In this document: positions 35,384 to 45,894 of the stretch, piece after piece | Numbering within the stretch: position 1 is the stretch's first letter | Layout of the letters: every line of letters starts with the position of its first letter | Translations under genes and position numbers: made by a program | Notes under the pieces: model-generated | Databases searched by the model: none | What the model saw: the letters and a program-made list of their open reading frames with translations, nothing else | What the model was told of the DNA's origin: nothing | NCBI GenBank assembly: GCA_029959195.1 | Contig: CP114118.1 | Coordinates: 2,878,001-2,942,000 of the forward strand | DNA length: 64,000 nt | Reading direction: 5' to 3' | Source: Dictyophora rubrovolvata | Lineage: Eukaryota > Basidiomycota > Agaricomycetes > Phallales > Phallaceae

Positions 35384-35981
35384 TCCCTGTGTCTTTGGGC
35401 GTGTCAAGAGCGTCTTCGTCAGATTTATCTATATTCATTAGTTTTTCCCCTTTTGATTTACTGTTAGTGTATAGTAGAGTAATATCAGCAATCATGTACG
35501 AACACATACCATCATGTATTTTCATTTTTATTTTTATTTTCATCGTTAGCATACCGTCCTGTACCGTCGACATACCATGTATTCATCCTCTGTATTCTCA
35601 TGTGCCTCTTTGTCACTGGCCGTGATAGAAACAACAAAAGAGAAACGTTCCAGTTTGAATCGTCTTATATATACGTTTGCGTCGAAACAATAAGAAAACA
35701 AAGGCTCAAAGGGCGTGTTGTAGTCGTGTATCGATCATTTACTGGCCCTTTGTAAGTAGGCCTTTGTGACTGTCACACCGAGCCGGTGGTCACGTGTGTA
35801 AATTGAGTAATCAGCGCTTCAACAATGCGCACCGTGTGCTCTCAGTCTCAAACTACAAACCTACTATGAATAATGACACTATGTTGCGATAAGCCATTAT
35901 AACACATCACCGAAAGTCAAAGTGAAATAGCGTAAGCTACATTTTGAACAAGCACATAGCTGATAAAAATTCCTGACCTTC
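35384..35981. other. Intergenic, nothing recognised
   Basis: 3' flank of the zinc-finger gene up to the first direct repeat. Only short simple repeats (TTTTTAT at about 35520-35545). Confidence 0.55.
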
Positions 35982-36938
35982 GATCAGAGGGGATCATTGC
36001 CCGCTGCTTGGGAATTAAAATTCGGTCATTGGTCATAGCAGGTACCTCAAAAGAAAAGTCTGAACTTGTAATTATATTGGAATGTTCATGTTGTACATAT
36101 TTCCCCCCTGAAGGTATGCATCTGTAGTTCCAATATTGAGGTAGCATTTTCAAAAATCGAGGAAAAAAGATACACCGGCCTCGTAAGCCGTATCATCTTT
36201 GCAGTCCATCGCTTTGATGTTTAATGCAGAATTTTCAAAAGCCTTCCACTTCTTTTCTGCAGCCTGCTTTCAACAACTACATAGCTCGACTTTCCAATAT
36301 ATCCGATTCCGCAATCTGTGTTTCAATGCCAGCGCGTCATTCAATCCCTTCACTAGCTTCACTCGTGGACCATCCTCACGAAATACAGAGCGACAGCCTC
36401 CATTGTTTCTGCCGTTCGGTAACACTGGATTCCAATCGATTGTTCTTATTGAACATTCGGCAAACGAGAAAATCTGATGAGACCGTCTTGAGAAAGCTCT
36501 GCAAGTTGGGAATCTTGGGGAACGAACTTGATGGAAATAGCATCGGAAAGCGAGAAAGAGCGGCGTTGACCGAGTCGAACTTGGTTATGTATACACGATG
36601 ACATAATGCGTGGAAGCAAAAATGCTAAGTGTATGACACTGCCGACCAACAGACCTGTATTAGGGACGTTCTTCTACGTATCTTATGTTCTATTGGTAAA
36701 ATTTTTTATTATTATTGTAATAGAGAAAGCGCGCAGATGCAAAAATATTTGATATAATAGATAGCACAAGATCCATGTTATAAATTGTATTACAATATGC
36801 ACATGATTCCATGGATGAAGCTGAAGAAAAGAAAAAACAATGATATCGTACTTTGGGCTTCTAGATGAATGATCATAAGAGTGTCAAGTGAGAAGAGGAC
36901 GCCGGATCTGGAAGGGGGGAATACACGTTTGTGTTCTC
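35982..36938 (+). repeat. Direct repeat, copy A (~957 bp)
   Basis: Highly similar in the same orientation to 40944-42138. Both begin near TGATCAGAGGGGATCATTGC and end near ACACGTTTGTGTTCTC, with a nearly identical central ~350 bp. Each has an open frame of ~90-125 codons in two registers. Differences between copies change amino acids, so I do not call a gene. Termini are not TG...CA, so it does not look like an LTR. Confidence 0.8.
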
Positions 36939-37175
36939 TTTGTTGGACAAATGAACTTGGATTTCGCGGACAAGCAGCCCCGACAAGTACTGTATTACGG
37001 TCAACGACAACCCCGCCATACGTGCCTCTTGCGCTCTTCAAATTCAATTCAACAACCTCATTTACTCCATAAGGTCTTCCGCACTGAGTGAACAAATATT
37101 CGACCTATTCACTCAAAATAACTGACATCCCATTTTGGTCTATTCTCTTACATACAACCGATTGTAATACAAACA

Positions 37176-39424
37176 TCATAACCCTCCAATCCTATCAAAC
37201 CACACCTCAGCAGTTTCTTTGCTAGTCCCTTCCATCTCCTTCGCATTCTTCCCGGCACCCCAAACACCCTCCATCGCAACTCCTGAAACCTCCTTATCCA
37301 CTTCCACAACAAAAGTGGCATGAACAACCTTCAACAATGAGAACGGAAGATTAAAAATGAACGGTTTATTATCTTGATCGTTCTCACTATCAGGAAGAGG
37401 TGGAGGATATACTGTAATCGGGCGTGCATTGAAAGTGTCTTTGTCGAAATGGGAGACAAGGACGTGAGTAGACCAGTATTTGTCCCAGGAGAAGACGAGA
37501 TCGGGTTGTGGTTGAAAGTTAGGACTGTTGTAAGCTTGGAGTATCTCGGATACGATGATGTGGCAGTGAGAAAGATAGAGTTCGGATTGGATTGAGGATT
37601 TGTGGTCGTGTTTAAAGGGACAGATGATGATCTTGCCGTATGCTGGGTTAAAGTATATTCCTGTATAGGAGTCTAGAGGGTGGGTCGGTGGTGACTTGGA
37701 ACCGGTGGCAATTAGATCTTCAAATGCCACTTCTGGAACTGGAATTCTAGAGTGAAGCGAATAAACTGGATACTGTACTATCAAAGACGCACATTGAAAG
37801 CCATTACTCACTTTGACTCCCAATCGACATATTTCAGCTTTAATGCTTTCTCGTACAACCGCCATTTGACTAATTCCATGAGAACAGGTCCGGCGAGAGG
37901 AAAAGTGTTTGTCAGAATTGTAATCCCAATTCCATCTGGCGCACGGGAGATGACGGTATTATGACTAATAATACTGCCATCATGTTCAACAATCTAGGGA
38001 ATAAACACCGATCACCGATCATTTGTTCATCCTTTACACTTCCTGAAGGCATATATGCATGTACGTACATAGTGCCCCTGGTATGAAAAACTTGCCTGAC
38101 CAAAACCATATAGCGTGGGGCTCACTGAAGGATCTTTTGGAAAGGGAGTTTCCACGGATACTCCTTCGGCTGCTTTCAAGATTGCCGCTTTGGGGATAAT
38201 CTGCTCGTTGGTAACGGGATGACGTCCCATGAGAAGTAGAGTTTGCAACCATCGTGTCTTCCCAAAGTTCAGAGGGTTATATCAATGTATGACTGAACAG
38301 AGACTTACTACATCCATGACATTCGAGATAATGCCACCTGGACCAGCGATAAGAGACATGTTCCCGTGTGGATCGAGATATGGAACAGGCCTGTAAATGG
38401 ACTTGTCTCTTCCTTCCCCTTCAGGATGACCAGATTCGACGACAACAAACCCGTCCGCCAGACCATGGCCGACCATAAGTTCATCAAAAAAATATGTCGA
38501 GGCGTCCATACCGAGGGGCTTTAATATTTTCTCAGTGACAAATTCTTGGAGTGTCGTATTGGTTATGCGCTCTACTATGTAGGCGGCCGTAGTATACATC
38601 TCTGAAAATAGAATGAGTGTGAACGATATGGGAAGTTGTAACAATTCGCATACGGTTATTGTATTGATAACTGGAACGAAGATGATGATTAAGTTTAGAA
38701 TTCTGGGTAATGCGATCTGAATATTCTACGCACATCTCTCTAAATTCAGCGGAGGGACGCAAATACCTCAACTTCGAAACCTGAATGCATCAATTCAAGT
38801 AGGATATCAAATCAAGTGCGGGTGAAAGGACTGACTAAAGAGCGAGGTGTATCGGTTTGGTCATAACTGAGGTCATGTCTTGGGAGACCGGTACGATGAC
38901 CGAGAATATCGACAAGAGTGGCATTTTGTTCCATAGATGGATCTTGCAGTACCCATTCTCCATTCAGAATAACATCTTTGATTTTAGTATCCCAACTGAG
39001 CGGGTATGCTTCATCTTGGACGAGCATTCCAATGGCAAGGGCGGTGAATAATTTAGAGTTGGAACCAATCGCAAATAATGTCTATCGAAGAATGAGTGCG
39101 AATTACAATGACCTAGCCCATACGCACATCATCATCGACGGGATGACCCCATCTATCAGCAGTGCCATATCCCTTTGACTCAGTAACCCATCCGTTCCAT
39201 TGGCCGTCTGCGTCTTTTGTCCTACGCGTGACAGCGATGGCAACACTGTTCATTCCCCATCTGTGCCCGATCTCATTCAGCCATCCTTCGAATTCGTCGT
39301 CGAGAATTGGTTCGAGATTTGCTGCGTGGCCTTTGAAGAAGGGAGTCTGACTAGAAATTGGGTTTCCAGCGACGACGAGAGACAAAAAGAGAAGATATGT
39401 AATTATTCCTATAGCACAGAACAT
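37176..39424 (-). CDS. Secreted serine beta-lactamase-like hydrolase, copy 2
   Basis: Exons complement(join(37176..37746,37812..37993,38096..38257,38309..38601,38654..38670,38734..38780,38836..39081,39128..39424)), 604 aa. Signal peptide MFCAIGIITYLLFLSLVVAG. Catalytic motifs are intact: S106-N-S-K109 (AIGSNSKLFTA), HRTGLPRHD, Y200-N-N202, and H358-D-G360 (VEHDGSIISHNTV). Exon borders match copy 1 exactly, including the 17-nt exon that encodes YxN. Introns are also similar in sequence, so the duplication is fairly recent. The sixth intron starts with GC (GCAAGT) instead of GT. The SxxK-YxN-HxG set predicts an acyl-serine hydrolase; substrate unknown. The upstream region differs from that of copy 1, so regulation may differ. 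It lies between the two direct repeats. Confidence 0.92.
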
Positions 39425-40103
39425 AGTCGAAAAACACACGTGTAAGTGTGGGAGATGCCAGACGCAATTGCCATGTCGCAGGCGCTATTATGTAAGGACA
39501 GACAGACAGCAGCAGCGCCGCAGTTGGATTAGCAGGTGCCACCTCCCCGTAAAAAACAAAGCCGTTTACATAAAAACTTTGCAGAAGAGGCGCCTGGGGT
39601 TGCAGGAACCCTTGCATGCAGGCCAGCTTCCTTTTTTTTTGTTTTTTTAAAGATATATCGAGTATGTAAGTTAACAAAATACTGTAGTTCTCGATATAAA
39701 CCAACCTTCACTATTGTTAATTAGAAGATATACCAAAAACATCAGGTCGGGCTACGGGTTGACTTGGAAGTGCATCCATAAATCTCATCAAATTTTTTCC
39801 CCTAAAAAATGAGTTAGATCGAACCAGAATTGAACCATTGCCGTTTTTTGTTCGATCTCTGCTTGCTCCTCCATGGTGCAGGGTTCTGCCGTTCAAGGCA
39901 ACTCTAGTAAGTATAGACCAACAGCAAAATGCGTGTTGAATGACCAACACATAAATTAATGGCGCAAGAATAACGCAAGAGTTAGGTGGGTCATGAAGAC
40001 TCGAACAAAGAGACAAGTTATGTCATGCGTATACCATCAAGTACACTGAAGATAAATATTAAATACTCATATCCCTCGAATAACGTCCGAGCGTTATCCC
40101 TAA
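39425..40103. other. Promoter side of copy 2, nothing else recognised
   Basis: Upstream of hydrolase copy 2; its sequence is unrelated to the upstream region of copy 1. A short CAGACAGACAGCAGCAGCG tract lies at about 39498. No gene supported. Confidence 0.55.
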
Positions 40104-40851
40104 TCAGTCAAGCGCACTGACAATGAATGAGACATAGATATCATGAATTAGGGGCAGAATGAACTCACCCCAGTTGTGAAGCGGGAGGCGACCGTATTTT
40201 GGGAGGTCCACCTCCTTTAGCAGGCCCCCGTGCTTTGCGGGGTCTCCGTGCTTTGAGAGGTTTCCGTACGTTGGAAATCTCTCGTGCTTTAGGATGCGTC
40301 CATATGTTGGGAAGCGTCCTAACCTTGGAAGACGTTTGTACCTCTGGAGGCGTCTGGACCTCGGGATTGAGGATCCGTTTTCGGAGTCCGGCGTCCAAGC
40401 CCAAGTCACAGGCGAGTTCCTCGGGGTGCTCGGAGCAATGTAATGATGGTAGACCGTTGCTGCAATTTTCGATCTCACTGTTGCAGGGGTTTGGGGTTAT
40501 TGAGCCGCACAGCGCACCGTTGCAAAACCTGCCGGAGTTAGCTTCGGGATCAAGTTGGTAAAGAGGTGGGGGAGTGCCCGGATCATTGCCGGGAGTGGTG
40601 GGAACGGGCGGAAGGTTGGTAATATTGACGAGGGCTCCCGCACTTGATAGCTCTTGACGACGAGAGACCGTCATGTCAATGTCATCAAGCCAACGGGACA
40701 CGAGGGCAATGGAACGGGAAACGTGAGAGGAATGAGGCATTGGGTCATCAAGTACATCGGATGTTAAATCGGCGGAGGAGGTTGGCAAGGCAAGTGTGCT
40801 AGAAACGGCCAAACTAACATAAACGAGTAAAGAAACGCGGAGGAATAACAT
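40104..40851 (-). CDS. Small secreted protein with six cysteines and hexapeptide repeats
   Basis: Exons complement(join(40104..40116,40169..40851)), 231 aa. Residues 1-22 form a signal peptide (MLFLRVSLLVYVSLAVSSTL). Six cysteines lie at residues 110-148 (FCNGALCGS, PCNSEIENCSNG, LHCSEHPEELACD). From about residue 162 to 227 the chain is about eleven imperfect six-residue repeats: NPEVQT, PPEVQT, SSKVRT, LPNIWT, HPKARE, ISNVRK, PLKARR and so on. These start acidic and end strongly basic. A dibasic RKR site (157-159) lies just before the repeats, so a Kex2-type protease could release them. If the last intron is not used the frame ends at 40165 instead. No family recognised; an effector- or cell-wall-type role is only inference. 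Confidence 0.72.
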
Positions 40852-40922
40852 TTTGAAAGATATTAAAAGGAAGTGTAAAATTGGAAGGAAGTGTAGTTGC
40901 CTAGAATGTTTGACGACGAGGG

Positions 40923-40930
40923 TTTTTATA
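40923..40930 (-). promoter_or_regulatory. TATA box of the small secreted protein gene
   Basis: TATAAAAA on the minus strand lies ~75 bp upstream of the ATG at 40851 and 14 bp from the edge of direct repeat B, so distal promoter sequence is provided by the repeat. Confidence 0.5.
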
Positions 40931-40943
40931 CAGAAAAACGTTT

Positions 40944-42138
40944 GATCAGAGGGGATCATTGCCCGCTGCTTGGGAATAAAAATTCGGTCATTTCGGTCGT
41001 AGCAGGTACCTCGAAAGAAAAGTCTGAACTTGTAATTATTTTGGAATGTTCAAGTTCCCCCCTGAAGGTGTGCATCTGTAGTTCCAATATTGAGGTAGCA
41101 TGTTCAAAAATCGAGGGAAAAAGCTTGAAATTGATACACCGGCCTCGTAAGCCGTATCATCTTTGCAGTCCATCGCTTTGATGTTTAATGCAGAATTTTC
41201 AAAAGCCTTCCACTTCTTTTCTGCAGCCTGCTTTCAACAACTACATAGCTCGACTTTCCAATATATCCGATCCCGCAATCAGTGTTTCAATGCCAGCGCG
41301 TCATTCAATCCCTTCACTAGCTTCACTCGTGGACCATCCTCACGAAATACAGAGCGACAGCCTCCATTGTTTCTGCCGTTCGGTAACACTGGATTCCAAT
41401 CGATTGTTCTTATTGAACATTCGGCAAACGAGAAAATCTGATGAGACCGTCTTGAGAAAGCTCTGCAATTTGGGAATCTTGGGGAACGAACTTGATGGAA
41501 ATAGCATCGGAAAGCGAAGAGAGTGTTGGTATCGGAGTCGCCGGCTAACAGTCAAATTAATATTGCGTCGTCGGCGACGACGCATTAGTTAAGTCTTAGT
41601 AAAATATTATAAATCCCGGTAGTTAGTTTTCACCTTTTTTTTTCCATATTTAATTTTGTATATAAAGCTCTATATTTCGAGCACTAAATAACAAGTTCTA
41701 TCTATACCATAACCGCTAGTTGCGACAGAGAGAAGAGAAAGAGCGGCGTTGAGACTCGAGAGAATACCGAGTCGAACTTGGTTATACACGATGACATGAT
41801 GCACGGAAGCAAAACTATTTAGACGCTGGGAGGCAAAAATTAAAAATGCAAGTGTATGGCACTGCCGAGCTTCTACGTATCTTATATTCTAGTGGTAAAA
41901 ATTTTTTATTGTAATAGAGAAAGCTCGCAAATGCAAATATTCGATATAATAGATAGCACAAGATCCATGTTATAGATTGTATTACAATATGCACATGATT
42001 CCAAATGACGTATGGATGAAGCTGAAGAAAAGAAAAAACAATGATATCGTGCTTTGGGCTTCTAGATGAATGATCATAAGAGTGTCAAGTGAGAAGAGGA
42101 CGCTGGAACTGGAAGGGGGAATACACGTTTGTGTTCTC
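40944..42138 (+). repeat. Direct repeat, copy B (~1195 bp)
   Basis: Same orientation and order as 35982-36938. It is longer mainly because of a 204-bp LTR plus target duplication at 41519-41732 and small extra segments near 41752 and 41815. Together the copies bracket 4.0 kb containing hydrolase copy 2 and the small secreted protein gene. Confidence 0.8.
41524..41727. mobile_element. Solo LTR (204 bp) with 5-bp target duplication
   Basis: Begins TGTTGG and ends GCGACA, flanked on both sides by GAGAG (41519-41523 and 41728-41732). It contains TATATAAAG. No internal retroelement sequence is attached, so this is an LTR left by recombination, a fossil. The short length suggests Copia-type, but the superfamily cannot be fixed. 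It is absent from repeat copy A, so it arrived after the copies separated and is comparatively young. Confidence 0.82.
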
Positions 42139-42748
42139 ATAACACGATCGCGAGTGCACATCTCACGTTGCGCACAAGAGAGTAAAATGGTCAGGGGAGA
42201 AGCAAATCTGGATATAGTGGCGGAGGGTTTACTAGAAAGGAAGGTCAATGAGATCAAGGGAGTAAAGGAGGATCAAACCCGGAGAACGCGAAGCATAAGG
42301 AAAATAAACATAATGGCAAAGAAAAAAAGACGATGACAACGGAACAGTGATACAAAAAGGACGGGATAGCATGCTATAGTATGGTAGCATCCGGGATAAT
42401 GGGGAAACATGATAATAGGTTAAGAAGGGAGAGGAAGGAGGGGTTGGTTATACAGGTGATGATATTCCACTGCTTCCTCGGATGTAAGTGAACGAAAATA
42501 GTATTGGAAGTGTTGTTTTGCGGAGTATTGGGAGATGATGCAATGATAGATGAATATAAATTGACGACACAGGAGACGGGGCGGAACAGGGCGAAGGTGA
42601 TATATGAGTGTTCCTTGATTGTGAATTGGGCAGCATGGTGTAGTAGTGTACGCGTGTTGAGAGAGAAATCGAGCTCCATCCTAGAAATAAAAAAAAAGGA
42701 AAGAAAAAAGAAGGGGGAGACAAGCAAGCAAGGGAAGAAAACACAATA
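42139..42748. other. Intergenic, nothing recognised
   Basis: Between direct repeat B and the 3' end of SPT2. Purine-rich plus strand; no supported gene. Probably holds the SPT2 3' UTR. Confidence 0.55.
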
Positions 42749-44429
42749 TTAATAGTCTCCTCTTTCGCGCTCTCGTTCTCTCCGCTCCCTCTCCCTCTTC
42801 TTCCTCTTCTTCTCTTCTTCACGTTTCTTCTCCTCCGCAAAAGCATCTTCATCTTCTCTCATCGCCAATCGTGCACTACAGAACGCCATCAACCCATCGG
42901 CCCCCAAACCAAAGAACCGAAAACATGAGAGAAAAAAAAAGAGCGACCCACCTCCTTGCTTCTTCTTTCAGAACCGACCTTGCATCAGCCTCCATATCTA
43001 AATCTTCTTCCTCGTCGCTAAATCGGTCAAGTGCAGCATAACGCTGCTTGTCTTTCCCGAATAAGCTCCAAATCGTGCTCGAGATGTCCAAAGGATCCAT
43101 ATCGTCCGCGTCTGCTTGGGACTGACGACGCGGTTTGCTCGATGCGGCAGCGGATTTAGATATGGAGGGTTTGCTTGAAGAAGCCAAAGAGGATGAAGCG
43201 CCTGAGACCGCGGAATTGGAAGGACGAGATGAGTTCCCGTTGCTGCTCGCACCTATTGCACGTCGTTTAACAGCTGGTGTTGGGGAGGGTGATCTAGTGC
43301 GTTTTGAAGAAGAAGGGTTGGCTCTTGAGTTTCCGAGAGTTGTCGGCTTAGGATTAATGGACTTGAAAAAAGAGGAGCTGCCGTTAGTAGATGGAATTGG
43401 TTTAGGAGCTGTAGGTTTAGATTTATATGGCGGCAATGCCGTGGTGCTTAACGATGACGAGGTTGATAATGTGGATGCCGTTGCCGATGCTGATAATGTT
43501 CCGCCGTGATTGTTCAATGAGGACGACATGGAGGTTGACGACTGTAAAGCGGGAGACTGCCGTCTCTCCGGAGTCCCAGCCGCACTCAACGAAGCCGACT
43601 TAACCACGTTGTGGTCTTCCTTCTTCTTCTTCCCGAACCAGTCCGAAAACTCTCTAGCCTCATCCCCATCGAGAACTTTATTCTTAGCCTTCGCACGATC
43701 CACTAAAATCTCGTCTATGGTTCGTAAATCACGTTTAACGGTGTTGAGTTTGACGAGTGTAGCTGGTAACGACGCAAGGCGTTCTCGTGTTGATTGGCCT
43801 GGCTTCCCGGCTGGTGATGTCGTGGCAGGAAGTGAAGAAGATGAAGCTGATCCTTTGGGATCGGCCAAGTTTGAGACAACCGTGACATCAACTGCTCCTC
43901 CCGGTAAACGACGCACAGTGCGTCCGTCAGGTAAAGAAGCGAAATTCCTGTGTCCTGTGTTACGACGCGATGCTCCCGATCCGGAACCAGACGAAACACC
44001 CTTCCGCAACTGGGCAGCAAACTTTCTCTCCCTTTTCTCCTCACGCGTCAGAGTCGACCCGCCATTCTTTTCTTCCAAGTCATTATCACCACCACCACCA
44101 GCCCTTCCCCTGCCATTCGAAGTAGCCTTCTTCGGACCATATTTCAACGCCATCCTTATCTGCTCCTCCTTACGTTCCCTCTCTTTCCTTTTCTTATCCT
44201 CCTCTTCCTGTTGTTGTTTCTTCCTCTCTTCCGCTCTCATCGTATCCTGTAACTTCTTCATACGCAGCTTAACTTCAAGCTCCTTTTCTCGTTTCTCTTT
44301 AACTTCTTGTTCTCGCTTGCGTTGCTCGAGCTGGCGGCGGTGAGATTCTATTTGAGACTGGATGGCCTGCTCGGACTCGGCAGTTTGGGTTTGGGAGAGT
44401 TTCATAAGCTGTGCAAATGCAGATGACAT
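42749..44429 (-). CDS. SPT2: SPT2 chromatin protein (histone chaperone)
   Basis: Exons complement(join(42749..42875,42952..44429)), 534 aa. The C-terminal SPT2 domain is clear: DISSTIWSLFGKDKQRYAA, then DEEEDLDMEADARSVLKEE, continuing after the intron as ARLAMREDEDAF and a Lys/Arg/Glu-rich helix ending RERGDY. The N-terminus is a long charged coiled coil (about residues 20-95). The middle is Ser/Pro-rich with EFSDWFGKKKK and basic patches. SPT2 binds histones H3-H4 behind RNA polymerase and during recycling of nucleosomes, in the nucleus. Start is the ATG at 44429. Length is in the usual fungal range. No oddities. Confidence 0.92.
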
Positions 44430-45894
44430 GGCTGATATCTAATAATCGGATGGAATAAGCTATAAAGAAGAGTTTTTCTAGAGAGAAGAAACGTAAAGGT
44501 TAAACCCTGGAACAATGCTTGATAGTGGAACCAACCTTTGGTGACGAAGTAGTTAACTTGATGTGGACGTTTACTAAAACTGGGAATCGTGTACGAGTGA
44601 TATCGAAAAAGAAAAAGAAAGAGAATAAAAAGCAAGTGTTTATATAAGGTTTTGTGGTATGCTTTTGAAGGGGAGGATGGCGAACAAGCGAGCGGCGAGG
44701 ATCAATGACTAAGCAATTACGCTGATAAAGGGAGCGGAGTTTCAAAATGTTTTTTTCCGAGCCGGCTCGAGACATGGTCTTTCGTCTATTCCCGAGTCCT
44801 GTCCATCGAATGTGTCATTCGTGTCATTTTCTTATCTCGTTGGACATATATGAATAAGTGACAGCTGTGTTAGTGTCTTCCTCTGCTTAACTCCGAGATT
44901 CGGAGAGCTGTCAAATGTTCTGCGATTGTGACACATTCTGATACTGCTCAAGTTTTTCTCAAAGCTTACGACGAGGTGGTGGTGAGATGAACGACACCGT
45001 CAACTGGAAAGGAGAAGATGGGTCCGTCGTTGGTTGCGCTTTTAGACTAATTGAACATGTTTGGCCTTTTACATTTGATATTTGACTCATTACGCACATC
45101 TTATGAGCCCCGGTGGTGGTTGCTTTTGAGGAATAAACTATGTGCCCAAAGGGACGTACGACCTTAGTTTAAGCTGTCGGTCAAATATTCACGTTCAATG
45201 AGGACTTTTCCCAAATACCTTGCCGAGGAAAAACCGGGAACCAGTTTGAATTCTTTTGCCATGGGCCCACTTTGATGGCGGTCTTATACTTTGGTTCTTA
45301 CACAACACTCATTACATGTTGATTTGTATTCAAACTGCAACAGTGTCTAACTTCAGTTTTATGATAGACCATAATGTTAGTCAAGACAATCGCGAGCTAC
45401 AGACTCGAGTTGGACTCGAGCCTAGGACTCGGCAACACAAGCGCCGTGAGTCGGCCCGTGACCCTGACAGCGTCCACGTTCTTGTCCAATGTCCATACTG
45501 TGGCTGTGGACACCGCCCAAACATTGTCCGCATCTTTATCCAAACGTTTTTTGCCCTCAATTTCTTAATTTAGCAATGCCCAATGCCACTAAGTCACTCG
45601 GTACATTATCCGCCAAGGATATACTGGGGTTTATGGACACTACGCTTACCCTGGCTTGTCGCGCTGGCCACGAAGGTTTTCTTTTTTTCTTTTTTGAGAG
45701 TGCGTATGAAAACGTATATTAAGATGGATTCTTGTCGAGAGCTTGAGCGACAAGAACGATACAGGATACATCTTCTCTGCTAACTTCTTCCGCGTTTACC
45801 GCCTCTCTCTATATCTTCATACTTTATCAGGTATGTATTCCACTCCCGCTCTTACGCTCCTGTTAAATCCTACAATTTTTACCTCAGATACACC
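44430..45894. other. Divergent intergenic region, one unassigned stretch
   Basis: Upstream of both SPT2 (-) and the RING gene (+). At 45370-45690 several frames stay open (LSNVHTVAVDTAQTLSASL; KSLGTLSAKDILGFMDTTL). I could not join them or name a family; an extra small gene or leader exon is possible. Confidence 0.35.

Noticed and set aside
36224-36601. 125-codon frame in repeat A, also present in repeat B
   Set aside because: Open in two registers; differences between the copies change amino acids, and no motif is present. Not enough to call a gene.
39800-39910. Possible minus-strand tRNA-like B box (GGTTCAATTC)
   Set aside because: Flanking sequence does not form acceptor or anticodon stems.
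35982-42138. Reading the direct repeats A and B as LTRs of one retroelement
   Set aside because: Ends are not TG...CA, the interval holds host-type intron-rich genes with no gag or pol, and no target duplication was seen.
43510-44343. 277-codon plus-strand frame
   Set aside because: Antisense of SPT2; no motif of its own.
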